From NCBI RefSeq assembly GCF_900105555.1, contig NZ_FNTZ01000001.1, positions 4,529,001-4,593,000 on the forward strand: 64,000 bases of DNA, read 5' to 3'. Under the pieces are notes generated by a model. The model was given only the letters and a program-made list of their open reading frames with translations, was not told where the DNA came from and did not search any database. The stretch comes from Pseudomonas coleopterorum. Lineage in GTDB: Bacteria; Pseudomonadota; Gammaproteobacteria; Pseudomonadales; Pseudomonadaceae. Both the position numbers and the translations under genes were made by a program. Shown piece by piece: positions 30,014 to 39,217 of this stretch (position 1 is its first letter; each line of letters opens with the position of its first letter).

Positions 30014-32085
30014 CCGAGCTGGCTCAGGTATCGGTCACTGCGCTCAAGGGCGTGGGCGAGGCGATGGCGGAAAAACTCGCCAAGGTGGGTCTCGAAAACC
30101 TCCAGGATGTGTTGTTCCACCTGCCCCTGCGCTATCAGGACCGCACCCGGGTAGTCCCGATCGGGGCGTTGCGCCCTGGCCAGGATGCGGTCATCGAGGG
30201 GGTGGTCAGCGGTGCCGACGTGTCCATGGGCAAGCGCCGCAGCCTGTTGGTGCGCCTTGGCGACGGCAGTGGCTCGCTGAGCCTGCGCTTCTATCACTTC
30301 AGCAATGCCCAGAAGGAAGCGCTCAAGCGCGGCACGCATGTGCGCTGCTATGGCGAAGCACGGCCCGGTGCCTCGGGGCTGGAGATCTACCACCCCGAAT
30401 ACCGCGTTCTGACCGGGGAGCAAGACATCCCGGTCGAGCAGAACCTGACGCCCATCTACCCGACCACCGAAGGCCTGACCCAACAGCGTTTGCGCCAGCT
30501 GTCGCAGCAGGCCCTCGACCTGCTGGGGCCGCGCAGCCTGCCCGACTGGTTGCCGCTGGAGCTGGCGCGCGAGCACCAACTGGCCCCTCTGGATGAAGCA
30601 ATCCGCTACCTGCACCGCCCGCCGCCGGACGCCGACCTCGAAGAGCTTGCAGTGGGTCATCACTGGGCCCAGCACCGCCTGGCTTTCGAGGAGCTGCTGA
30701 CCCATCAGCTGTCCCAGCAGCGCCTTCGCGAAAGCCTGCGTGCCCAACGCGCGCCTGCCCTGCCCATGGCCCGGGACCTGCCGGTGCGCTACCTGGACAA
30801 CCTTGGGTTTGCGCCTACCGGTGCACAGCGTCGGGTGGGTGCGGAAATCGCCTACGACCTGAGCCAGCCCGAGCCGATGCTGCGCCTGGTGCAGGGCGAC
30901 GTCGGTGCCGGCAAGACCGTGGTGGCGGCCCTGGCCGCCTTGCAGGCACTGGAGGCGGGTTATCAGGTGGCGCTGATGGCGCCGACCGAGATTCTCGCCG
31001 AGCAGCACTTCATCACCTTCCAGCGCTGGCTCGAACCGCTGGGCATCGAAGTGGCCTGGCTGGCCGGCAAGCTCAAGGGCAAGGCACGGGTCGGCGCACT
31101 CGAGCGTATCGCCGGTGGCGCGCCGATGGTGGTGGGTACCCACGCCCTGTTTCAGGCCGAGGTGCAGTTCGCCCGGTTGGCTTTGGTGATCATCGATGAG
31201 CAACACCGTTTCGGCGTCCAGCAACGCCTGGCGTTGCGGCAGAAAGGCGTGGACGGAACGATGTGCCCGCACCAGCTGATCATGACTGCTACGCCGATCC
31301 CGCGGACGTTGGCGATGAGTGCCTACGCCGACCTCGACACCTCCGTACTCGACGAGCTGCCGCCTGGACGTACGCCGGTCAACACCGTGCTGGTGGCCGA
31401 CAGCCGTCGCCCCGAGGTGGTGGAGCGGGTACGCGCCGCCTGCGCCGAAGGCCGCCAGGCCTATTGGGTCTGCACCTTGATCGAGGAGTCCGAAGAACTC
31501 ACCTGCCAGGCCGCGCAAAGTACTTTCGAAGAGCTTACCCTGGCCTTGGGTGAGCTGCGGGTCGGGTTGATCCACGGGCGCATGAAGCCTGCCGAAAAGG
31601 CAGAGGTCATGGCCTGGTTCAAGGCCGGGAATCTGCAACTGCTGGTGGCCACCACCGTGATCGAAGTTGGGGTGGATGTGCCCAATTCCAGCCTGATGAT
31701 CATCGAGAACCCGGAACGCCTGGGGCTCGCCCAGCTCCATCAGCTGCGCGGACGCGTCGGTCGTGGCAGCGCCGCCAGCCACTGCGTATTGCTCTACCAC
31801 CCGCCCCTGTCGCAGATCGGTCGGGAACGACTGGGCATCATGCGCGAAACCAACGACGGCTTCGTGATTGCCGAAAAGGACCTGCAACTGCGCGGTCCCG
31901 GCGAGATGCTGGGCACCCGGCAAACGGGCCTGCTGCAGTTCAAGGTCGCCGACCTGATGCGCGACGCCGACTTGCTGCCGGCGGTACGCGAAGCGGCCCA
32001 GGTGCTCATCGAACGCTGGCCCGGCCATGTCACGCCGCTGCTCGAGCGCTGGCTGCGGCATGGGCAGCAGTACGGTCAGGTCTGA
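30010..32085 (+). CDS. recG: ATP-dependent DNA helicase RecG
   Basis: A 691-residue RecG: an N-terminal wedge/OB domain (FHLPLRYQDRTRVVPIG), Walker A QGDVGAGKTVVAAL near 297, DEQH box IIDEQHRFGVQQR near 395, MTATPIPRTLAMS and the C-terminal QLRGRVGRG. It remodels stalled forks and Holliday junctions. The start at 30010 overlaps the oxyR stop. Confidence 0.97.
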   Translation: MTELAQVSVTALKGVGEAMAEKLAKVGLENLQDVLFHLPLRYQDRTRVVPIGALRPGQDAVIEGVVSGADVSMGKRRSLLVRLGDGSGSLSLRFYHFSNAQKEALKRGTHVRCYGEARPGASGLEIYHPEYRVLTGEQDIPVEQNLTPIYPTTEGLTQQRLRQLSQQALDLLGPRSLPDWLPLELAREHQLAPLDEAIRYLHRPPPDADLEELAVGHHWAQHRLAFEELLTHQLSQQRLRESLRAQRAPALPMARDLPVRYLDNLGFAPTGAQRRVGAEIAYDLSQPEPMLRLVQGDVGAGKTVVAALAALQALEAGYQVALMAPTEILAEQHFITFQRWLEPLGIEVAWLAGKLKGKARVGALERIAGGAPMVVGTHALFQAEVQFARLALVIIDEQHRFGVQQRLALRQKGVDGTMCPHQLIMTATPIPRTLAMSAYADLDTSVLDELPPGRTPVNTVLVADSRRPEVVERVRAACAEGRQAYWVCTLIEESEELTCQAAQSTFEELTLALGELRVGLIHGRMKPAEKAEVMAWFKAGNLQLLVATTVIEVGVDVPNSSLMIIENPERLGLAQLHQLRGRVGRGSAASHCVLLYHPPLSQIGRERLGIMRETNDGFVIAEKDLQLRGPGEMLGTRQTGLLQFKVADLMRDADLLPAVREAAQVLIERWPGHVTPLLERWLRHGQQYGQV

Positions 32086-32164
32086 AGCGCTCCAGAAACT
32101 TGTGTGATACAGGTCTCGGTTTCCTGGGCAAGCTGAGTATACTGAGGCGAATGTAGGACAATGG

Positions 32165-33571
32165 ATGCAGACCATGAATGAACTTGCGCTGGAAGCCGTC
32201 ACTTCGCCCGTCCCCTCCGTGATCCAGAAGATGCTCAACGATTCGGGCATCGCCTGGACCGCGGTAGATGCACGACAGGTGACCGCCGCCGATGCCGGCC
32301 GCACGATCCAGGCGGTTCTGCTGGCCGATGAGGTCGGGGCACTCATGGTGCTGTTTCCCCAGAGTCAGTTGCTGGACCTGAATCGCTTGACCGAGCTGAC
32401 CGGGCGCAAGCTCACGGCCGTGTCCGAGGAGCGCCTGACCGCTATGCTGGGCAAGCACCAGCTGGCCTTGCTGCCGGGCCTGCCAATCCTGACCAGTTCG
32501 CCGTGCCTGTACGACGAGCGCTTGATGCTCGAACCCACGTTGCTGGTCAGCTCCGGCGAACCCGGCGGGTGGCTCGAACTGAGCGGCGATGATTTCCGCA
32601 AGATGCTGACCAAAGCCAGTTCCGGCTCTTTTGGCCAACCCTTGGCCAATGTCCGTCCCAACCTGGATCGTCCCGATGACGACGGCAAGGAAATCACCCG
32701 CGCGGTGCAGAATTTCACTGCACGGCGTATCCAACAGCGTCTGGAATCGACCATCGAGATTCCTCCCCTGGCAACAACGGCACAGAAGATCATCAAGCTG
32801 CGGGTTGACCCCAATGCCACCATCGACGACATCACCGGTGTGGTTGAAACCGATCCAGCGCTGGCCGCGCAGGTGGTCAGCTGGGCCGCGTCACCTTATT
32901 ACGCCTCACCGGGCAAGATTCGTTCGGTGGAGGACGCCATCGTTCGCGTGCTGGGTTTCGATCTGGTAATCAATCTGGCGCTGGGTCTGGCCTTGGGCAA
33001 GACCTTGAACATGCCCAAGGATCATCCGCGTCAGGCCACGCCACACTGGCATCAGTCCATTTATGTGGCTGCAGTGATCGAAGGCCTGACCCGTGCCATG
33101 CCTCGGGCCAGCCGCCCGGAAGCAGGCCTCACCTACCTGGCCGGCTTGCTGCACAACTTCGGCTATCTGCTGCTAGCCCACCTGTTTCCGCCGCATTTCC
33201 AGCTGATCTGCCGCCATCTCGAGGTCAATCCGCACCTGCAGCATGATTTCATCGAGCAGCATCTGCTGGGCGTGACGCGAGAGCAGATGGGCGCCTGGCT
33301 GATGCGCTACTGGGAAATGCCGGAAGAACTGAGCACCGCGCTACGGTTCCAGCACGACCCCAGCTACACCGGCGAGCACGCCGCCTACGCCAATCTGGTG
33401 TGCCTGGCCATTCGCCTGTTGCGCAGCCGCGGCATCGGCAGCGGCGATCAGTACATTCCGGATGCCTTGTTCGAGCGCCTGGAACTGAGCCGAGACAAGG
33501 CCGAAGCGGTAGTCAGTAAAGTGCTGGAAGCCGAAGCGCTGCTGCGCGAGCTGGCCCACCAGTTCGACTGA
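32165..33571 (+). CDS. YbaK/aminoacyl-tRNA deacylase-like domain fused to HDOD domain
   Basis: A 468-residue protein. Residues about 10-155 look like a YbaK/ProX-type editing domain (VPSVIQKMLNDSGIAWTAVDA, LADEVGALMVLFPQSQLLDL, LPGLPILTSSPCLYDERLML), although the conserved catalytic Lys is not obvious. Residues about 190-400 are an HDOD domain (IPPLATTAQKIIKLRVDPNA, LAGLLHNFGYLLLAHLFP). HDOD proteins are signalling scaffolds tied to c-di-GMP or chemotaxis. The start at 32165 has AGGA 6 bases upstream; TATACT at about 32138 is a likely -10. The fusion's role is unknown. Confidence 0.8.
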   Translation: MQTMNELALEAVTSPVPSVIQKMLNDSGIAWTAVDARQVTAADAGRTIQAVLLADEVGALMVLFPQSQLLDLNRLTELTGRKLTAVSEERLTAMLGKHQLALLPGLPILTSSPCLYDERLMLEPTLLVSSGEPGGWLELSGDDFRKMLTKASSGSFGQPLANVRPNLDRPDDDGKEITRAVQNFTARRIQQRLESTIEIPPLATTAQKIIKLRVDPNATIDDITGVVETDPALAAQVVSWAASPYYASPGKIRSVEDAIVRVLGFDLVINLALGLALGKTLNMPKDHPRQATPHWHQSIYVAAVIEGLTRAMPRASRPEAGLTYLAGLLHNFGYLLLAHLFPPHFQLICRHLEVNPHLQHDFIEQHLLGVTREQMGAWLMRYWEMPEELSTALRFQHDPSYTGEHAAYANLVCLAIRLLRSRGIGSGDQYIPDALFERLELSRDKAEAVVSKVLEAEALLRELAHQFD

Positions 33572-33587
33572 CAGGTGCGCGGTGACC

Positions 33588-33959
33588 TCAGCGCTTTCTG
33601 GGCTTGAGGTATTTCATCGCGCCCTGGAACCACACGACCAGCGCCGGGTTGCCCTTGATCTGGATGTGCTTGTCCTGAATGCCCTGCATGAACGCCAGTT
33701 GCTTGTTGCTGGCCTGCAGGGTGTCGTAGCCGTACTTGGCGTCTTTGAAGGCAATCGCGAAGGCCGGCTGTTCCACGCTGCCGCTGCGGCTGCTCACCCG
33801 TTGATCGCGGACGATGAAGTGCCGCGCGATCTTGCCGTCCAGTGTCTGTAACTGAAACACCAGGTCCTTGTCCTTGAGCTGCTGGGCGAAGGCTGGGTTG
33901 TTGCGGCTGGCGCGGGCCATCATCAGGCCCATGGCCCAGAGCAGGAAACGGAATTTCAT
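33588..33959 (-). CDS. Small SCP2-like protein of unknown function
   Basis: A 123-residue protein. The pattern FAIAFKDAKYGYDTLQ...FMQGIQDKHIQIKGNPALVVWFQGAMKYLK resembles the C-terminal half of SCP2-type sterol/lipid-carrier domains. A short hydrophobic N-terminus (MKFRFLLWAMGLMMA) is not a classic signal. It converges with the HDOD gene, with 16 bp between stops. Family assignment is by pattern only. Confidence 0.6.
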   Translation of the reverse strand: MKFRFLLWAMGLMMARASRNNPAFAQQLKDKDLVFQLQTLDGKIARHFIVRDQRVSSRSGSVEQPAFAIAFKDAKYGYDTLQASNKQLAFMQGIQDKHIQIKGNPALVVWFQGAMKYLKPRKR

Positions 33960-34132
33960 GGCGAAGTCTCGGCGCGGGAAAGTGGCGGCGAGTGTACCGG
34001 CAATGCCCCGTTCAAGGCAGTCCGGCTAAGGCGGGGCAGGCTATCTGGCCGTTATGGCGGCAGGTATGTCGCAGGCACCCGGCGGACCGGGTGCCATGGC
34101 GGGCGGCGCTCAGCAGCGCGGTGCCAGGTGGA

Positions 34133-34405
34133 TCAGTTCACACTGTCCTTGAGAAACTTCCCAGGCTTGAAGGCAACGGTATTGCTGGCCTTGATCTTCA
34201 CCGGCTCGCCGGTCTGCGGATTCTTGCCGGTGCGGGCGCCGCGGTGGCGCTGAATGAAGGTGCCGAAACCGACCAGAGTGACACTGTCCTTGCGGTGCAA
34301 TGCGCCAGTGATTTCTTCGAGTACGGCATTCAAGACGCGGTTGGCCTGTTCCTTGGTCAGGTCCGCTTTTTCAGCAATGGCATCTACGAGCTCTGGTTTA
34401 CGCAT
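34133..34405 (-). CDS. hupA: DNA-binding protein HU
   Basis: A 90-residue HU/IHF-family protein: MRKPELVDAIAEKADLTKEQ, GFGTFIQRHRGARTGKNPQTGE (beta-arm) and KPGKFLKD. It is HU, not IHF, by length and arm sequence. AAGAGG precedes the ATG at 34405. An A/T-rich patch in the leader and a 9-bp hairpin (34074-34095) after the stop, without T-run, are the only nearby structures. Confidence 0.95.
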   Translation of the reverse strand: MRKPELVDAIAEKADLTKEQANRVLNAVLEEITGALHRKDSVTLVGFGTFIQRHRGARTGKNPQTGEPVKIKASNTVAFKPGKFLKDSVN

Positions 34406-34623
34406 GGTGAAGCCTCTTATGGCGGTTTTTGTTTTTATTGGCGACTGCCTGGTGGACGGCAACGCCCAACTCGCCGCAGGCTCTACGCTGCGGCAGACGG
34501 AGTGAGAATGGCACGCTGCACGAGGGCGCGCCAGTGTCTGCCACGGGTTTGTTACGGCAAAGTGCGGGTTATTCCGACAGAACGGCGCCTATCGGCAATA
34601 CGGCACCCGAATGCGGGTCACCC

Positions 34624-34791
34624 TCAACCGATTTCGATCATTTCGAAATCCATCTTGCCCACGCCGCAGTCGGGGCACAGCCAGTCTTCGGGCACGTCTT
34701 GCCAAAGGGTGCCGGCAGCGATGCCATCCTCGGGCCAGCCGTCGGCTTCGTTATAGATCAAGCCACAGACGATACATTGCCACTTCTTCAT
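34624..34791 (-). CDS. rubA: Rubredoxin
   Basis: A 55-residue rubredoxin with both iron-binding knuckles: [13 protein letters not shown] and [13 protein letters not shown]. It carries electrons for alkane hydroxylases or other oxygenases/reductases. The ATG at 34791 is better spaced from GAGG than the ATG one codon earlier. Only one rubredoxin gene is present here. It is divergent from ubiC. Confidence 0.96.
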   Translation of the reverse strand: MKKWQCIVCGLIYNEADGWPEDGIAAGTLWQDVPEDWLCPDCGVGKMDFEMIEIG

Positions 34792-34971
34792 CATGTTCCC
34801 TCGGTATTCAGGCGATCTGGCGGGCGCTCGATGGTAAGACGTTGTCGCCCGGCTCTCGCGGTTTGTACTGATCAACGTCGCGCGATGCAAGCTTCATCAG
34901 GCGGGGGCGGCCAATCGGTACCGGCAAACATGATAAAGTCGACGTCTTTCCAGCCGACCCGATTCACTACC

Positions 34972-35517
34972 GTGCCCCATTCAGGATTCCCCTCCCCCGA
35001 TTGGCAATGCCTGGCCGACGCCGACCCGCTGGTACGCGACTGGCTGTTCGATCCAGGCTCCCTGACCCGCCGTTTGATTCAGCTCAGCGATGACCATTTC
35101 AGCGTCCGCGTGCTGCTGCAGGACTGGCAACCGCTGCGTGATGAAGAATGCCTGGCTCTGGATGTGCCGTCAGGCAGCCAAGGCTGGGTACGCGAGGTCT
35201 GTCTGCTCGGCCACGGCGAGCCCTGGGTGTTCGCCCGCAGCGTGGCAGCGCGCAGCAGCCTGCAGGCCAGCGACCTGGACCTGCAGGCGTTGGGCAACCG
35301 TTCGCTGGGCGAGCTGCTGTTCTGCGATCCGGCCTTCGTTCGTGGTCCCATTCAGACCTGCCGCTACCCGGCCCGGTGGCTACCTGCCCAGCAGGCCAGC
35401 GAGGGGCTGTGGGCCAGACGCTCGCGCTTCGACCGGGGGTCGCTGGCGGTGCTGGTCGCCGAAGTCTTCCTGCCCCCTGTGTGGCAAGCGGTTCGTAACC
35501 CAGTGGAGCACCGTTGA
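34972..35517 (+). CDS. ubiC: Chorismate-pyruvate lyase
   Basis: A 181-residue UbiC from the GTG at 34972 (195 residues from the in-frame ATG at 34930): [44 protein letters not shown] and [16 protein letters not shown]. It makes 4-hydroxybenzoate from chorismate for ubiquinone. Neither start has a strong ribosome site; the GTG gives the family's usual length. Its stop overlaps the ubiA ATG by one base (TGATG). Confidence 0.92.
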   Translation: MPHSGFPSPDWQCLADADPLVRDWLFDPGSLTRRLIQLSDDHFSVRVLLQDWQPLRDEECLALDVPSGSQGWVREVCLLGHGEPWVFARSVAARSSLQASDLDLQALGNRSLGELLFCDPAFVRGPIQTCRYPARWLPAQQASEGLWARRSRFDRGSLAVLVAEVFLPPVWQAVRNPVEHR

Positions 35518-36407
35518 TGTACCAGAGCCTGCTCAAGTCGCTGAACCGGCTGAATCCGCGCGCCTGGGATTTCATTCAGCTCACGCGCATGGACAAGCCC
35601 ATCGGCGTCTACCTGTTGCTGTGGCCGACCCTGTGGGCACTGTGGATCGCCGGTGAAGGCAGACCTTCGCTGGCCAATCTGGTCATCTTCGTCGCCGGTG
35701 TGGTGCTGATGCGCGCGGCCGGTTGCGTGATCAACGACTTCGCCGACCGCAAGGTCGATGGCCACGTCAAGCGGACCGAAGCGCGGCCCTTGGTCAGCGG
35801 CAAGATCAGCAGCAAGGAAGCGCTGGTGTTCTTTGCCGTGCTGGTCGGCATCAGTTTCGTGCTGGTGCTGTGCACCAATGCCCAGACCATCGGCCTGTCG
35901 GTAGGCGGCTTGATATTGGCGGCAAGCTATCCGTTCATGAAACGCTACACCTACTACCCGCAGGTGGTGCTGGGCATGGCGTTCTCGTGGGGCATGCCGA
36001 TGGCATTCACCGCCGAAACTGGCGAGTTGCCAGCGGCCGCCTGGCTGCTGTGGATCGCCAACCTGCTGTGGACCGTGGCCTATGACACCTACTACGCCAT
36101 GACCGACCGCGATGACGACCTGCGCATCGGGGTGAAGTCCACCGCCATCCTGTTCGGCGCCGCCGATCGCCTGATCATTGTCATCCTGCAGGGGCTGGCC
36201 CTGGCCTGCCTGCTGCTGGCCGGCGCACGGTTCGGCCTCGGCGGCTGGTTCCACACGGGCCTGGCGGTGGCCGCGCTGTGTTTCGCCTGGCAGTGGTGGC
36301 ATACCCGCGAGCGCGAGCGCATGGCCTGCTTCAGGGCGTTCCTGCACAACCATTGGGTAGGGTTGGTGATCTTCCTGGGCATTGTGCTCGACTACGCCCT
36401 GCGCTGA
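35517..36407 (+). CDS. ubiA: 4-hydroxybenzoate octaprenyltransferase
   Basis: A 296-residue polytopic membrane enzyme with both Asp-rich prenyl-diphosphate motifs: [15 protein letters not shown] and [12 protein letters not shown]. It attaches the polyprenyl tail to 4-hydroxybenzoate, right after UbiC. It overlaps ubiC by one base, so the two are translationally coupled. Confidence 0.97.
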   Translation: MYQSLLKSLNRLNPRAWDFIQLTRMDKPIGVYLLLWPTLWALWIAGEGRPSLANLVIFVAGVVLMRAAGCVINDFADRKVDGHVKRTEARPLVSGKISSKEALVFFAVLVGISFVLVLCTNAQTIGLSVGGLILAASYPFMKRYTYYPQVVLGMAFSWGMPMAFTAETGELPAAAWLLWIANLLWTVAYDTYYAMTDRDDDLRIGVKSTAILFGAADRLIIVILQGLALACLLLAGARFGLGGWFHTGLAVAALCFAWQWWHTRERERMACFRAFLHNHWVGLVIFLGIVLDYALR

Positions 36408-36446
36408 CGCCTTCCTTGGCCGTCGCGCCGGATCGAGGTGTGCAGT

Positions 36447-36842
36447 TCAGTCTTCGACGGGACGGGCGACCTGCCAGGCGTTGTCTTTCTTGCCATCACC
36501 GCTGATGTCGCCGGGCTTCTTGTCGTTCTTGTAGGTGTACAGCGGGCTGCCCATGTAGGCCCACTGCAGGCTGCCATCGTCGCGGCTGATCACGGTCCAG
36601 TCGCCGTCGTCGGCGGCACCCTTGTCGGCCATCAGCGGCGGCCAGTTCTTCGCGCAGTCGGCGTTGCACGTCGACTTGCCGTCTTCGTCTTCGGCATAGG
36701 TGTAGAGCGTCATGCCGCGGCTGTCGACGAACGCCTTGCCCGGCTCCAGGCGCGGGTGGTCGGCGGCCATGGCCAAGCCGGACAGCGTCAGCGCCAGGGC
36801 GCCACACAGGGCCGTCCAGGCCGAAGTCGTACGAGTCTTCAT
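36447..36842 (-). CDS. Secreted COG4315 protein (Yx(F/W/Y)xxD repeats)
   Basis: A 131-residue exported protein: signal MKTRTTSAWTALCGALALTLSGLAMA, then the family's repeats (MTLYTYAEDEDGKSTC, the CNADCAKNWPPL segment with a Cys pair, and SPLYTYKNDKKPGDISG). Function unknown. It is divergent from phoB, with a near-consensus Pho box (36957-36974) reading in its direction about 115 bp upstream, so phosphate control is possible. Confidence 0.85.
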   Translation of the reverse strand: MKTRTTSAWTALCGALALTLSGLAMAADHPRLEPGKAFVDSRGMTLYTYAEDEDGKSTCNADCAKNWPPLMADKGAADDGDWTVISRDDGSLQWAYMGSPLYTYKNDKKPGDISGDGKKDNAWQVARPVED

Positions 36843-36915
36843 GGGTGCCTCTCGTCATCAATGAACAGGGATTTACAGCTTAGTACAGTCTGAATAACTT
36901 GATACGCTCAAGCAG

Positions 36916-36933
36916 CTGTCACACGACTGCAAT
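36916..36933 (+). promoter_or_regulatory. Pho box upstream of phoB
   Basis: CTGTCAC-ACGA-CTGCAAT matches the 7-4-7 PhoB consensus (CTGTCAT-N4-CTGTCAT) at 11 of 14 positions and lies 53 bp before the phoB ATG, with TTATCTAAT a fitting -10 downstream: autoregulation. Confidence 0.7.
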
Positions 36934-36956
36934 AATTGCGTTATCTAATGCGGCGC

Positions 36957-36974
36957 ATGACAGGGTAATGACAA
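36957..36974 (-). promoter_or_regulatory. Second, reversed Pho box between phoB and the COG4315 gene
   Basis: On the minus strand TTGTCAT-TACC-CTGTCAT matches the PhoB consensus at 13 of 14 bases. It points away from phoB, toward the secreted COG4315 gene, and ends 12 bp before the phoB start codon. Confidence 0.65.
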
Positions 36975-36986
36975 GAGGTTTGCACA

Positions 36987-37676
36987 ATGGCTGGCAGGAG
37001 CATTCTCATCGTCGACGATGAGGCACCGATCCGCGAAATGATCGCCGTAGCCCTGGAAATGGCAGGCTACGACAGCTTCGAGGCGGAGAACGCGCAGCAG
37101 GCCCATGCGATCATCGTCGACCGCAAACCCGATCTCATCCTGCTCGACTGGATGCTGCCCGGCACCTCGGGCATCGAACTGGCACGCCGGCTCAAGCGCG
37201 ACGAGCTGACCGGCGATATCCCGATCATCATGCTCACCGCCAAGGGTGAGGAAGACAACAAGATCCAGGGGCTGGAAGTCGGTGCCGACGACTACATCAC
37301 CAAGCCGTTCTCGCCACGCGAACTGGTGGCCCGGCTCAAGGCCGTGCTGCGCCGCGCCGGCCCCAGCGATGGCGAATCGCCGATAGAGGTCGGTGGTCTG
37401 TTGCTGGACCCGATCAGCCATCGGGTCACGATCGACGGCAAGCCCGCCGAGATGGGCCCTACCGAATACCGTCTGTTGCAGTTCTTCATGACCCACCAGG
37501 AACGTGCCTACACTCGCGGGCAGTTGCTCGACCAGGTCTGGGGCGGCAATGTCTACGTCGAGGAACGCACGGTGGACGTTCACATCCGTCGGCTGCGCAA
37601 GGCCTTGGGCGACGCCTACGAAAATCTGGTACAAACCGTGCGCGGCACCGGTTACCGCTTTTCCACCAAGAGCTGA
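36987..37676 (+). CDS. phoB: Phosphate regulon response regulator PhoB
   Basis: A 229-residue OmpR-type regulator: receiver domain with phospho-acceptor Asp 54 ([10 protein letters not shown]) and a winged-helix C-terminus ([19 protein letters not shown]). It binds Pho boxes to activate phosphate-starvation genes. It precedes phoR by 35 bp. Confidence 0.97.
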   Translation: MAGRSILIVDDEAPIREMIAVALEMAGYDSFEAENAQQAHAIIVDRKPDLILLDWMLPGTSGIELARRLKRDELTGDIPIIMLTAKGEEDNKIQGLEVGADDYITKPFSPRELVARLKAVLRRAGPSDGESPIEVGGLLLDPISHRVTIDGKPAEMGPTEYRLLQFFMTHQERAYTRGQLLDQVWGGNVYVEERTVDVHIRRLRKALGDAYENLVQTVRGTGYRFSTKS

Positions 37677-37711
37677 ACCGGCAGGTTTTCACAGCATAGG
37701 ATGCGCGATAC

Positions 37712-39013
37712 GTGAAACAAGACTGGTATGCCACCCTCGTGCGTCACATGCTGTTGCTGGTCGCGGGATGCCTGCTGGTCGGGCTGATCACCGGCCATTA
37801 CGGTTGGTGTCTGGCGCTGGGTCTGGCGGTGTACCTGGCCTGGACGCTCAAGCAGCTGCTGCGTCTGCACCGCTGGCTGCGCGAGCACCAGCCGGATCAA
37901 CCGCCGCCCGACGGCTATGGCCTGTGGGGTGAGGTGTTCGACAGCATCTATCACATGCAGCGCCGCGATCAGCGCGCGCGCGGGCGTCTGCAGGCCGTGA
38001 TCGATCGCGTGCAGGAGTCCACTGCGGCCCTGCGCGATGCCGTGATCATGCTCGATGCCGACGGCAACCTGGAATGGTGGAACCGCGCCGCCGAGACCCT
38101 GCTGGGGCTCAAGACACCCCAGGACAGTGGTCAGCCGGTGACCAATCTGATCCGCCATCCGCGTTTCAAGGAATACTTCGCCCAAGAGCAGTACGCCGAG
38201 CCGCTGGAGATTCCCTCGCCGGTCAATGACCGTCTGCGTGTGCAGTTTCTGATCACCCGCTATGGCAACAACGAACACTTGATGCTGGTGCGCGACGTGA
38301 CTCGCATCCATCAGCTGGAACAGATGCGCAAGGATTTCGTGGCCAATGTGTCCCACGAGCTGCGCACGCCGCTGACCGTGATCACCGGCTACCTGGAAAC
38401 TCTGCTGGACAACGTCGAGGACGTGAACCCGCGCTGGACCCGGGCTCTGCAGCAGATGGAGCAGCAAGGCGTGCGCATGCAGACCCTGCTCAACGACCTG
38501 CTGTTGCTGGCCAAGCTGGAAGCCACCGATTACCCCTCGGACAACCTGCCGGTGGCGGTCACGGCCCTGCTGCACAGTATCGTCAGCGACGCCCGGGCCC
38601 TGTCCGGGCCGCGCAACCAGACGATCAGCCTGGACATCGAAAACGAGGTACTGCTCAAGGGCAGCGAGGCCGAACTGCGCAGCGCGTTTTCCAACCTGAT
38701 TTTCAACGCGGTGAAATACACGCCGGAACAGGGGACCATCCGCGTACGCTGCTGGACCGACGCCCAGGGCGCCCATCTGCGGGTACAGGATTCGGGGATC
38801 GGTATCGATGCCAAGCACCTGCCGCGCCTGACCGAGCGCTTCTATCGCGTGGACTCCAGCCGGGCCTCCAACACTGGTGGCACCGGGCTGGGGCTGGCCA
38901 TCGTCAAGCACGTGCTGCTGCGCCATCGGGCAACGCTGGAGATCAGCAGCGTGCCGGGTCATGGCAGCATCTTCACGTGTCACTTCTCGTTGGTACAGGT
39001 CGTGGCTCGGTAA
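37712..39013 (+). CDS. phoR: Phosphate regulon sensor kinase PhoR
   Basis: A 433-residue histidine kinase from a GTG start: two N-terminal helices (about 10-50), a PAS domain (about 95-200), HisKA with the phosphorylated His about 215 (VANVSHELRTPLTVITG) and HATPase_c (LIFNAVKYTPEQ; GGTGLGLAIVKHV). It has almost no periplasmic part; phosphate status is read through PstSCAB-PhoU, encoded 4 kb downstream. Confidence 0.96.
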   Translation: MKQDWYATLVRHMLLLVAGCLLVGLITGHYGWCLALGLAVYLAWTLKQLLRLHRWLREHQPDQPPPDGYGLWGEVFDSIYHMQRRDQRARGRLQAVIDRVQESTAALRDAVIMLDADGNLEWWNRAAETLLGLKTPQDSGQPVTNLIRHPRFKEYFAQEQYAEPLEIPSPVNDRLRVQFLITRYGNNEHLMLVRDVTRIHQLEQMRKDFVANVSHELRTPLTVITGYLETLLDNVEDVNPRWTRALQQMEQQGVRMQTLLNDLLLLAKLEATDYPSDNLPVAVTALLHSIVSDARALSGPRNQTISLDIENEVLLKGSEAELRSAFSNLIFNAVKYTPEQGTIRVRCWTDAQGAHLRVQDSGIGIDAKHLPRLTERFYRVDSSRASNTGGTGLGLAIVKHVLLRHRATLEISSVPGHGSIFTCHFSLVQVVAR

Positions 39014-39039
39014 CCGCGCAGGGCGCGATCCTGTCGTGG

Positions 39040-39074
39040 GAGCGGTCATCGGCCGCGAAGCAGGCGCTGCGGTG
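39040..39074. repeat. REP element after phoR
   Basis: A 35-bp REP ('GAGCGGTCATCGGCCGCGAA...') identical to 61059-61093. It sits in the 204-bp gap between phoR and the CBS/CorC gene. Confidence 0.8.
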
Positions 39075-39217
39075 TGTTGGGAGAACGCTGCATATGGCTG
39101 CCTTATCAGCACACCCCCTAGGCAAGGGCCCGTCCAGCCGTTACATTGCCAAACACATTACCCACCCTGGGTATCGCCTCACTCCCCTCCAGCACACGGA
39201 CACCGTAAAACGCCACC

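Noticed and set aside
29845..32346. Long antisense open frame opposite recG
   Set aside because: Shadow of a well-recognised gene; the translation is His/Gln-rich without domains.
34074..34095. Terminator after the HU gene
   Set aside because: A good 9-bp hairpin, but no T-run on either strand.
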